Source: an uncultured Actinomycetes bacterium (GTDB lineage Bacteria > Actinomycetota > Thermoleophilia > Gaiellales > F1-60-MAGs149). Taken from it: a stretch of 8,092 bases of DNA. The DNA lies in assembly GCA_903960645.1 (NCBI GenBank), contig CAJCBN010000046.1, positions 1 through 8,092 of the forward strand. Reading direction: 5' to 3'. Under the pieces are notes generated by a model that was not told where the DNA came from, searched no databases, and worked only from the letters and a program-made list of their open reading frames with translations. Position numbers and translations under genes: made by a program. Shown here in pieces: positions 1 to 8,092 of the stretch (its first letter is position 1; the number at the start of each line of letters is the position of its first letter).

Positions 1-189
1 CCCGACTTTGTCCGCGTCCGCTGCGGCGTCGGGCGCCCCGGCAAGGACGACCGGCGCGATGTCGCGGCCTACGTCCTCTCCCCCTTCGAGGCGCATGAGG
101 ATCCCGCTGCGCTGGCCCGCGACGCCGCCCGCTGCGCCGAGGCGATCATCGTCGAAGGCATCGACACCGCCCTGCAGCGCTGGCCGTGA
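1..189 (+). CDS. pth: Peptidyl-tRNA hydrolase, C-terminal part (5' truncated by window edge)
   Basis: Reading from base 1 gives an open frame of 62 codons ending at TGA 187-189, with no start codon because the gene begins left of the window. The peptide contains RVRCGVGRPG followed by DVAAYVLSPF, the signature C-terminal part of bacterial Pth (compare R-x-G-I-G-R/H-P-G and the V-L-x-x-F segment). It continues with a helical AARCAEAII stretch and ends in ALQRWP. Pth cleaves peptidyl-tRNA released from ribosomes and recycles tRNA in the cytoplasm. The family is usually about 190 residues, so roughly the last third is present. The catalytic His, Asp and Asn residues lie upstream and cannot be checked. 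A second open frame at 8-199 is a shadow without family resemblance. The family call is firm; whether the missing part is intact is unknown. Confidence 0.9.
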   Translation, partial: PDFVRVRCGVGRPGKDDRRDVAAYVLSPFEAHEDPAALARDAARCAEAIIVEGIDTALQRWP

Positions 190-195
190 CCCGCC

Positions 196-225
196 ATGAC
201 CGCGCCACGTGTGGCGAACTAGTAT
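196..225 (+). promoter_or_regulatory. Candidate promoter for the LRR protein gene, possibly giving a leaderless mRNA
   Basis: ATGACC (196-201, 4/6 to TTGACA) and TAGTAT (220-225, fits the actinobacterial TANNNT -10) are separated by 18 bp. Transcription would start about 7 nt past the -10, at 232-233, which is the ATG at 233. No Shine-Dalgarno sequence precedes either that ATG or the GTG at 209, which fits a leaderless transcript. This is inference from short motifs; the -35 is weak. Confidence 0.35.
203..216. repeat. Short inverted repeat, possible operator
   Basis: Two perfect 6-bp arms, CGCCAC and GTGGCG, flank a 2-bp centre (GT). The repeat lies inside the 18-bp spacer of the proposed promoter, where a dimeric repressor would block RNA polymerase. 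The 2-nt loop is too tight for a good RNA hairpin, so a terminator for pth is less likely. A 6-bp-arm palindrome can arise by chance in GC-rich DNA. Confidence 0.3.
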
Positions 226-232
226 TCGCCAG

Positions 233-2062
233 ATGAATGCTCTGCTGGCGCGCTTCGCAATGGTGATCATGGTGCTGGTGGCGGCGTCGGCGACCGCCGC
301 TACCGCCACCGCCGCCGTCGAAGGCAATCTCTCCTATACCGATCTCGGGTCCACCATCCGCATTGACGGCTGCGCATCAAGCACGTGTCCCACTGCCATC
401 ACGATTCCCGCGACTATCGCCGGTAAGCCGGTGACGACGATTGGCACCCACGCGTTCTTCGGGGCCGGGTTGCTGACGACGGTGACGTTTGAGGATACCA
501 GCTCGCTCACGACGATCGGAGCCCAGGCGTTCCGCCAAACGGGCCTCACCGCGATCACGATTCCCGCCAGCGTGACCACGATCGGCGACGAAGCGTTCTG
601 GGCGGCCGGATTGCTGACGACCGTGACGTTCGCGGGCACCAGCTCACTCACGACGATCGGAGCCCAGGCGTTCAGCCAAACGGGCCTCACCTCCATCGCG
701 ATTCCCGCCAGCGTGACCACGATCGGCAACGGCGCGTTCGTCGCGGCCGGGTTGCTGACGACGGTGACGTTCGGGGGCACCAGCTCGCTCACAACTATCG
801 GCGTTGGCGCCTTCTACCAAACAGGTCTCACCTCCATCGCGATTCCCGCCAGCGTGACCACGATCGGAGAGCAGGCCTTCTTCAACACTCCCGCCCTCAA
901 GACCGCCACCTTTGCCGCTGACGCCCGGCTCACGACCATCGGCAATAGCGCCTTCCGCCTATCGGGTCTGACCTCGGTGACGCTGCCCGACTCGGTCACC
1001 ACGCTTGACAACGGGGTGTTCTTCCAAACGACCGCGCTCGAGACCGTCAGCATCGGCCGCGGACTCACGAGCATTCCGCAACTTGCGTTCTACGAGTCGG
1101 CACTCCGCTCCATTCGCTTCCGCGAACCGAGCGTTGTGACGAGTATCCAAAATCAGGCGTTTTACGGCGTGCCGAATCTTGCGACGATTACCGTTCCCTC
1201 GAGTGTCACCAGCGTGGGCGCGGACACGTTCTGGAACGCCACCGGACTCACCTCCGTGGTCTTCGCTTGGCCCAGCACCGTGCCGTCCTTCGGTTCCCGC
1301 ACCTTCAACGGGACCTCGAATCTGACGACCATCGATTTCTTCGGCGCCGCGCCGACGGTGAGCGCGGGCGCCTTCGACGGCACGAGCGCTGCGCTCACCG
1401 TCCGCTACCTCGCCGCCACGGGCGGCTGGGCCGCGACGCTCGGCGGAATACCGACGGCGCTTGCGCCGCCCTGGACGCCCGCCACGCCGACGGCAACCGC
1501 GGGGGCAGGCTCTGCAGCGGTGACCACGTCCGTGGCATACCCGTCGAACGCGCCGTCGGAGATCCGTGTCACGGCCTCGCCCGGCGGACGTACGTGCAGC
1601 ATTGTCGGGTCAGCCGGCACGTGCACCGTCACCGGGCTGACGGACGGCACCGCGTACACCTTCACAGCCACTGCAGCCAGTGCCGCGGGGGCGTCCGGCG
1701 CGTCAGATCCGTCGTCACCTGTGACGCCCGCAACGCCCGTGCAGGACACTGCTGTCGAGCTTCGAGTCTCCAAACCGCGGACCACCCGACGGGCGATCGT
1801 CTCGACCGTGACGATGTCGGGTCCCGGCGTGATCCGACAGATCGCAACGCGCCGCCCCCGTGCCGCAGGAGCGCCGCTCTGCACCGCAGTGCGGCGGACC
1901 GCGAAGGCTGGCTCACTCACGATCACCTGCGCCTTCACCCCACGCGTCCGAGCCGAGCTCCGCCGGCGCTCAATCCGCGCGGTCGTGACGACCACCTTCA
2001 CGCCGATCGGTGGCGCCAAAACAACCTCGACGCGCACGATCGTCATCCCCCGCATGCGATAG
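233..2062 (+). CDS. Secreted leucine-rich-repeat protein (LRR_5/BspA-like) with Fn3-like domain
   Basis: The product is about 609 residues from ATG 233. An in-frame GTG at 209 would add 8 residues. I prefer 233 because it gives a compact signal peptide (MNALLARFAM then a hydrophobic run, likely cut after an Ala near residue 28) and coincides with a possible transcription start. Residues about 30-77 form the N-terminal cap, with a Cys pair (C47, C52) and the IPATIAGKPVTTIG motif typical of LRR_5 proteins. Residues 80-400 are repeats of the form L-T-T-I-G-x-x-A-F-x-x-x-x-L-T-x-I-x-I-P-x-S-V. Residues about 415-503 form an Fn3-like domain (CTVTGLTDGTAYTFTATA). Residues 504-609 are a Thr/Arg-rich module with a Cys pair, ending in RMR. 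There is no LPXTG anchor or C-terminal membrane helix, so it is probably secreted or loosely surface-bound. A binding or adhesion role is only a family-based guess; no ligand or enzyme activity can be read. Its sampled GC (about 58% at 781-840) is lower than in neighbouring genes, which could reflect repeat composition or transfer. Confidence 0.85.
   Translation: MNALLARFAMVIMVLVAASATAATATAAVEGNLSYTDLGSTIRIDGCASSTCPTAITIPATIAGKPVTTIGTHAFFGAGLLTTVTFEDTSSLTTIGAQAFRQTGLTAITIPASVTTIGDEAFWAAGLLTTVTFAGTSSLTTIGAQAFSQTGLTSIAIPASVTTIGNGAFVAAGLLTTVTFGGTSSLTTIGVGAFYQTGLTSIAIPASVTTIGEQAFFNTPALKTATFAADARLTTIGNSAFRLSGLTSVTLPDSVTTLDNGVFFQTTALETVSIGRGLTSIPQLAFYESALRSIRFREPSVVTSIQNQAFYGVPNLATITVPSSVTSVGADTFWNATGLTSVVFAWPSTVPSFGSRTFNGTSNLTTIDFFGAAPTVSAGAFDGTSAALTVRYLAATGGWAATLGGIPTALAPPWTPATPTATAGAGSAAVTTSVAYPSNAPSEIRVTASPGGRTCSIVGSAGTCTVTGLTDGTAYTFTATAASAAGASGASDPSSPVTPATPVQDTAVELRVSKPRTTRRAIVSTVTMSGPGVIRQIATRRPRAAGAPLCTAVRRTAKAGSLTITCAFTPRVRAELRRRSIRAVVTTTFTPIGGAKTTSTRTIVIPRMR
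470..892 (+). repeat. Three tandem 141-bp (47-codon) repeats in the LRR gene
   Basis: Units at 470-610, 611-751 and 752-892 each begin TTGCTGACGAC and each encode two LRR_5 repeats (LLTTVTF...SSLTTIG...IPASVTTIG). Units 1 and 2 differ at about 17 of 141 positions by eye. Units 2 and 3 share an uninterrupted identical stretch of about 41 bp covering TSIAIPASVTTIG. A fourth unit at 893-1033 keeps the length and the protein pattern but has diverged in DNA. This suggests recent duplication or gene conversion inside the array. Confidence 0.9.
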
Positions 2063-2082
2063 CGCACGAGGGGGGGCGCCGG

Positions 2083-2088
2083 TAGAAT
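2083..2088 (+). promoter_or_regulatory. Candidate -10 box upstream of the molybdenum hydroxylase gene
   Basis: TAGAAT matches TATAAT at 5 of 6 positions and lies in the 64-bp gap between the LRR stop and the next start. It would give a leader of roughly 30 nt carrying the ribosome binding site. The hexamer 17 bp upstream (TAGCGC) is a poor -35, so this is suggestive only. If real, the downstream gene can be transcribed separately from the LRR gene. Confidence 0.35.
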
Positions 2089-2114
2089 GAGCCTCAACGA
2101 CGGTGTGACAGCGA

Positions 2115-2122
2115 GGGAGGGG
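2115..2122 (+). promoter_or_regulatory. Ribosome binding site fixing the start of the molybdenum hydroxylase gene
   Basis: GGGAGGGG lies 4-6 nt before ATG 2127 and is a strong Shine-Dalgarno match. It supports that ATG over alternatives. The overlapping ATG at 2087 is in another frame. Confidence 0.75.
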
Positions 2123-2126
2123 CAGC

Positions 2127-4397
2127 ATGGCTGCGATCGAGAACAGGGCGTTCAAGCGCCAGGACGGCAAGGACAAGGTGACCGGCCTCGGTCGCTACAC
2201 CGCCGATCTCCAACTGACGGGCATGACGCACTGCAAGTTCCGCTACGCGAACGTCGCGGCGGGACGCATCACGCGCATCGACACGACCAAGGCCGAGGCG
2301 CTGCCCGGCGTCTTCGCGGTCGTGACCCACGCGGACACCCCCGATCTCCAGCACGGCGGCTACATCCAGGATCGCCGCCTGTTCGCGAAGGAGTACGTGC
2401 GCTTCGAGGGCGAGATCATCGCCGCCGTCGCCGCCACCACGCCTGAGCTCGCCCAGCGCGCCTGCGATCTGATCGAGATCGACATCGAGCCGATGCCGAT
2501 CATCAACGACATTGAGGAGTCGCTCACGGCCGGCTCGCCGCTCGTGCACGCCGACTGGCAGGACTACGGCGACGCGTTCGACATCGTCCGCGACGGCAAC
2601 GACGCCTGCCACACCTCGATCGTCCACGGCGATGTCGAGGCCGGCTTCGCCGCCGCCGACCACGTCGTGCGCGAGCGCTACGTCGCCGACATGCAGCACG
2701 CCGCGCCGATCGAGCCGCGGGCCGTGATCGCCGAGTGGCATGGCGATCAGGTCACCATCTGGTCGTCGACGCAGGTGCCGTTCAACGCCCGCGCTGGTGT
2801 CGCCCACACGCTGCAGATGGCGGAGAACCAGGTCCGCGTGATCGTCCCCCACCTCGGCGGCGGCTTCGGCGGCAAGTGCGAGTTCCACTTCGAGGCGCAC
2901 GTCGCCGCGGTTGCCCGCAAGGCGAAGCGCCCCGCGAAGCTCGTCTTCTCGCGTCGCGAGGAGTTCATCGCGCCCGACCATCGCCGTGAGGGCATGGTCA
3001 TCGAGCTCGAGACGGGCGTGCGGAGCGACGGCACACTGACCGCGCGCCGCGCGAAGATCCTGATCGACAACGGCGCGTACACGGCCGACGCCGGCTTCTT
3101 CCCGGAGCTCGCCGGCATGCACGCGATCGGGCCGTACCGCCTGCCCGCCGTCGATATCCAGGCGCATCTCGCGTACACGAACCACCAGCCGTCCGGCTCG
3201 GTCCGCGCCCCCACGGCGCCCCAGGCCAACTGGGCGCTGGAGAGCCACATGGACGAGCTCGCCCGCACCATCGGCATGGATCCGCTCGCGTTCCGCCACC
3301 ACAACATCGTGCAGGACGGCGACACGACCGCCACGGGCCAGGTGCTGGATCCGCACGGCGCACCGCAGTGCCTGTCCACGGCCGCTGAGCTGATCGGCTA
3401 CGGCCGCGAGCTGCCGGCGGACGAGGCAATCGGCTTCGCCATCGGCTGGTGGCCGTCGTTCGGCTCCTCGTCGGGCGCGTACATCAAGTTCAACGGCGAC
3501 GGCTCGGCCACCATCGTGACGGGGGCGCAGGAGTGCGGCTCCGGTGCCGTGATGGCGCTGCCGCGCCTCGCCGCTGCCCAGCTGGGCATGCAGCCGGAGG
3601 ACTTCTCGATCGTCTACCAGGACACCGAGTCCGGCCCGTACGACATGGGCGCGTCCGGCTCCCAGACGACCTTCAACAACGGCCGCGCCGTGATGCGCGC
3701 CGCCGGTGAGCTGCGCGAGCGGCTGCTGGACATGGCCGCCGAGAAGCTCGAGGCCGCCAAGGGCGACATCGAGCTCGTCGACGGCACCGCGCGCGTCAAA
3801 GGTTCGCCGGCGAAGAGCGTCACGATCAGCGAGCTCGCCGCCGAGGCGACCGGTGGCGACCAGCTGATCTCGTCGGGCTCGGGCACGCCGCCGAGCGCGC
3901 CCGAGGTCGAGGGCTCGGCCTGCGTCGGCCGCATGGGCATGGACTCGTGGGTCGCCCCCACGTTCTTCTGCCACGCCGCGCACATCAAGGTCGATCGCGA
4001 GACCGGCGTGGTCCGCGTACTCAAGGTCGCAGCAGCGCACGACTCGGGCACGATCGTCAACCCGATCGGCGCCGAGGGGCAGATCGAGGGTGGCGTGATC
4101 ATGGGTGTCGGTCAGGCGCTCCTCGAGGGCTCGAAGATCGGCGACGACGGCTGCATCCTCAACCCGGGCCTGCTCGAGTACAAGCTCCAGACGATGGCCG
4201 ATGCGCCGGAGATCGCGGTCGCCTTCGTCGGTCCGCCGGCCACCGATGGCGGCCCGCTGGGTGCCAAGGGCATTGCCGAGCCGCCGAGCGTCCCGACCCT
4301 CGCCGCAATCGGCAACGGCATCGCCCAGGTCACGGGCGCCCGCGTCCGCCAGCTTCCCATGACGCCGAACCGCGTCTGGGACGCCATGCAGGGGTAG
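2127..4397 (+). CDS. Xanthine dehydrogenase family molybdopterin-binding (large) subunit
   Basis: This 756-residue protein is near the usual length for a separate large subunit (about 750-800). Such subunits bind the molybdopterin cofactor and hydroxylate a C-H or aldehyde carbon, passing electrons to 2Fe-2S and FAD subunits. Residues about 11-125 form the N-terminal a/b-hammerhead domain (RQDGKDKVTGLGRYTADL). Residues about 135-380 form the first cofactor-binding domain, with STQ before GGGFGGK (244-250) and the loop SVRAPTAPQ (358-366). Residues about 405-690 form the second, with DTESGPYDMGASGSQTT. LGAKGIAEPP carries Glu718, the expected catalytic base. The AYRCSFR loop of true CO dehydrogenase is absent, so CO is an unlikely substrate. 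The usual M-G-Q-G motif reads ECGSG here. There is no signal peptide, so it is probably cytoplasmic. Partner FAD and Fe-S subunit genes are not adjacent. The substrate cannot be told from sequence. Confidence 0.92.
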   Translation: MAAIENRAFKRQDGKDKVTGLGRYTADLQLTGMTHCKFRYANVAAGRITRIDTTKAEALPGVFAVVTHADTPDLQHGGYIQDRRLFAKEYVRFEGEIIAAVAATTPELAQRACDLIEIDIEPMPIINDIEESLTAGSPLVHADWQDYGDAFDIVRDGNDACHTSIVHGDVEAGFAAADHVVRERYVADMQHAAPIEPRAVIAEWHGDQVTIWSSTQVPFNARAGVAHTLQMAENQVRVIVPHLGGGFGGKCEFHFEAHVAAVARKAKRPAKLVFSRREEFIAPDHRREGMVIELETGVRSDGTLTARRAKILIDNGAYTADAGFFPELAGMHAIGPYRLPAVDIQAHLAYTNHQPSGSVRAPTAPQANWALESHMDELARTIGMDPLAFRHHNIVQDGDTTATGQVLDPHGAPQCLSTAAELIGYGRELPADEAIGFAIGWWPSFGSSSGAYIKFNGDGSATIVTGAQECGSGAVMALPRLAAAQLGMQPEDFSIVYQDTESGPYDMGASGSQTTFNNGRAVMRAAGELRERLLDMAAEKLEAAKGDIELVDGTARVKGSPAKSVTISELAAEATGGDQLISSGSGTPPSAPEVEGSACVGRMGMDSWVAPTFFCHAAHIKVDRETGVVRVLKVAAAHDSGTIVNPIGAEGQIEGGVIMGVGQALLEGSKIGDDGCILNPGLLEYKLQTMADAPEIAVAFVGPPATDGGPLGAKGIAEPPSVPTLAAIGNGIAQVTGARVRQLPMTPNRVWDAMQG

Positions 4398-4408
4398 CAC
4401 CGCACGCA

Positions 4409-4442
4409 CGGGTCGCGTCGGTCTCCGGGCCGGCGCGACCCG
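4409..4442 (+). terminator. Strong hairpin after the molybdenum hydroxylase gene, probable terminator
   Basis: Beginning 12 nt after the TAG stop, 4409-4423 pairs with 4428-4442 in a continuous 15-bp stem (13 Watson-Crick pairs, 2 G-U) closed by the loop TCCG between C and G, a UNCG-class tetraloop known for stability. No T-run follows, as is common for GC-rich actinobacterial hairpin terminators. It could act in both directions between the convergent genes. Confidence 0.7.
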
Positions 4443-4458
4443 CGTGCACGCGCCGGCC
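4428..4458 (+). repeat. Alternative stem that competes with the terminator hairpin
   Basis: 4428-4437 (GGCCGGCGCG) is perfectly complementary to 4449-4458 (CGCGCCGGCC), an all-GC 10-bp stem with an 11-nt loop. It uses the 3' arm of the hairpin at 4409-4442, so the two folds exclude each other. A 12-bp palindrome (CGCGTGCACGCG, 4441-4452) overlaps the same place. The complementarity is seen directly; any switching role is speculative. Confidence 0.5.
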
Positions 4459-4612
4459 ATGCGCTCGCACCTCGATCCTCGCCTCGCAGCCCGCCGCCTG
4501 CTCGAGCGGGTGCGACAGCAGCTTCCGCCCCGTGCGCCTATGGCGACAGGAACGGGCGCCTTCGACGACGTGCCGTGTGCGCAGCGCCCTGTCGCGCCGG
4601 CACGCGAGCTGC

Positions 4613-4633
4613 CCGAGGGGTCAGACCCCTCGG
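4613..4633 (-). terminator. Hairpin after the membrane protein gene, probable terminator of the clpB unit
   Basis: CCGAGGGG (4613-4620) and CCCCTCGG (4626-4633) form a perfect 8-bp stem, or 9 bp with a T-A closing pair, around a short loop. It lies 9 nt beyond the minus-strand stop codon (4643-4645). No T-run follows on either strand. Position and perfect symmetry support a terminator for the leftward genes. Between this hairpin and the one at 4409-4442 (about 4459-4612) I see nothing recognisable. Confidence 0.65.
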
Positions 4634-4642
4634 CGCCGCCGA

Positions 4643-5506
4643 CTACTCCTCGCCGGTGACCTTCTTGATGCGCTCGCGGTTGCGCTTGGACTTCTCGCGG
4701 CGGAGCTTGACCAGCGCCTTGCGCTGGGCATTCTCGTTGGGCGGGGCGTTGATGACGAGGCGGCCGGTGACGTCGCCGTAGAGATTGCGGAAGACGAGCG
4801 CCGAGATCGGCCACACGAAGTACGTGGTGATCGCGAACGCAATCTGCTTCTGCAGCTCGTCCTGGAGCGGCGACAGGAAGATCGTGAAGCCGAACCAGAC
4901 CGCCGCCGTGACGATGAAGATGCCGAGCAGGCAGGCGTACGTGCGCTTGAACCAGCGCGCCGCGATCTTCCAGCCCGCGGGCAGCGCCCGCAGGCCCTCC
5001 GCGTCGCCCGACGCCACCACGATCGGCGGGAAGACGATCAGCGGGTAGAGCACGATCGCGACGATCGGATGGAGGGTCGCCATCAGCGCGCCGAGCACGC
5101 CGGTGGCCGCGCAGGCGGCGGCGATCGAGCCGAGCCGCTGGCGGCCGCCGCCGGAGACGAGCGCGGTCGTCAGCGCGATCAGGAGGACGTTGCCGAGCGT
5201 GAAGCCGAGGAAGAAGATGAACAGCCCGAGCCACTCGGGCAGCGTCGCGGCGCTGACGATCAGGGCGGCGCCGATCGGCAGCAGCCCACACATGATCGTG
5301 TACAGCGAGTAGCCGAGGATGTTGATCCCGAAGCGACGGAAGGCCGCCTCGAAGTAGGCGCCGACGGGATGCAGGGGCCGCCCGGTCGGGCCGAGCGGTC
5401 CCTGCATCTCCTCGTCGATTTCACCGTCGTCCGGATCGATCGCGAGGTCGATGTCGTCGTCGGGGTCGACGTCGTCTGCGTCGCGGGAACGGCGGAAGCG
5501 ACCCAC
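4643..5506 (-). CDS. Predicted six-helix membrane protein with acidic N-tail and basic C-tail
   Basis: The protein is 287 residues from a GTG at 5506. The first 60 residues are soluble and very acidic (15 D/E among residues 9-33). Hydrophobic segments follow at about 61-87, 92-117, 125-144, 146-166, 190-211 and 222-243. The C-tail is strongly basic (12 K/R within residues 262-282). An even helix number and the positive-inside rule place both tails in the cytoplasm. The start lies 2 nt after the clpB TGA, so the two are almost certainly co-transcribed and translationally coupled; AGGCGG at the end of clpB is a plausible Shine-Dalgarno. A later start at Met34 would remove the acidic tail, but it lacks the coupling. 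The segment PPIVVASGDAEGLRALPAGWK before helix 5 recalls poorly characterised multi-pass families in which a similar loop precedes a membrane helix, but I do not recognise the family with confidence and assign no function. Confidence 0.8.
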   Translation of the reverse strand: MGRFRRSRDADDVDPDDDIDLAIDPDDGEIDEEMQGPLGPTGRPLHPVGAYFEAAFRRFGINILGYSLYTIMCGLLPIGAALIVSAATLPEWLGLFIFFLGFTLGNVLLIALTTALVSGGGRQRLGSIAAACAATGVLGALMATLHPIVAIVLYPLIVFPPIVVASGDAEGLRALPAGWKIAARWFKRTYACLLGIFIVTAAVWFGFTIFLSPLQDELQKQIAFAITTYFVWPISALVFRNLYGDVTGRLVINAPPNENAQRKALVKLRREKSKRNRERIKKVTGEE

Positions 5507-5508
5507 GC

Positions 5509-8092
<2,584 letters not shown>

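Noticed and set aside
8..199. Short Ser/Pro-rich plus-strand open frame at the left edge
   Set aside because: It overlaps the pth frame, which matches a known family and ends at 189. The peptide is low-complexity.
334..1074. Repetitive minus-strand open frames opposite the LRR repeats
   Set aside because: Their internal repeats simply mirror the 141-bp repeats of the real gene on the other strand, and they have no start context or family resemblance.
4444..4659. Small open frames in the intergenic region after the hydroxylase gene
   Set aside because: They have no ribosome binding site, run through the hairpin at 4613-4633, overlap the end of the minus-strand gene and show no recognisable sequence.
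2094..5291. A 1065-codon open frame on the minus strand, antisense to the hydroxylase gene and running into the membrane protein region
   Set aside because: It is an Arg/Ala/Asp-rich translation with no domain pattern, it overlaps two well-supported genes and the intergenic hairpins, and stop-free antisense frames are expected in DNA with very high third-position GC.

Overview
The window is GC-rich DNA (sampled lines in the enzyme genes are above 70% GC) that reads like a free-living, high-GC Gram-positive chromosome. My best guess is an actinobacterium of the Thermoleophilia/Solirubrobacterales type. The guess rests on the GC content, the actinobacterial style of ClpB and peptidyl-tRNA hydrolase, and the Thr-rich Fn3 module with a basic Cys-paired tail in the secreted protein. 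It is an inference, not a demonstrated placement.

Layout. Positions 1-189 (+) are the 3' end of a peptidyl-tRNA hydrolase gene (pth), cut by the left edge. Next on the + strand is a secreted leucine-rich-repeat protein of the LRR_5/BspA type (about 233-2062). It has a signal peptide, near-identical 141-bp tandem repeats, one Fn3-like domain and a basic C-terminal module. A 64-bp gap with a candidate -10 box and a good ribosome binding site leads to a 756-residue molybdopterin-binding (large) subunit of the xanthine dehydrogenase/CO dehydrogenase-like family (2127-4397, +). The 245-bp gap 4398-4642 separates convergent genes and holds two strong hairpins, one just past each stop codon. I see no gene in it. 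On the - strand, clpB enters from the right edge (5' end missing by a few codons) and is followed after 2 nt by a predicted six-helix membrane protein with an acidic N-tail and a basic C-tail (4643-5506).

How the genes relate. clpB and the membrane protein look like one translationally coupled unit. The + strand genes have no obvious common function: a translation-recycling enzyme, a surface or secreted repeat protein and a molybdenum hydroxylase subunit. The hydroxylase subunit stands alone. No FAD or 2Fe-2S subunit and no maturation factor lies beside it, which is unusual for the family. I found no RNA genes, mobile elements or CRISPR arrays, and no clear evidence of a new multi-gene system. 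The most interesting points are the orphan hydroxylase subunit, the mutually exclusive hairpins after it, the recently amplified repeats of the LRR gene and the clpB-membrane protein coupling.
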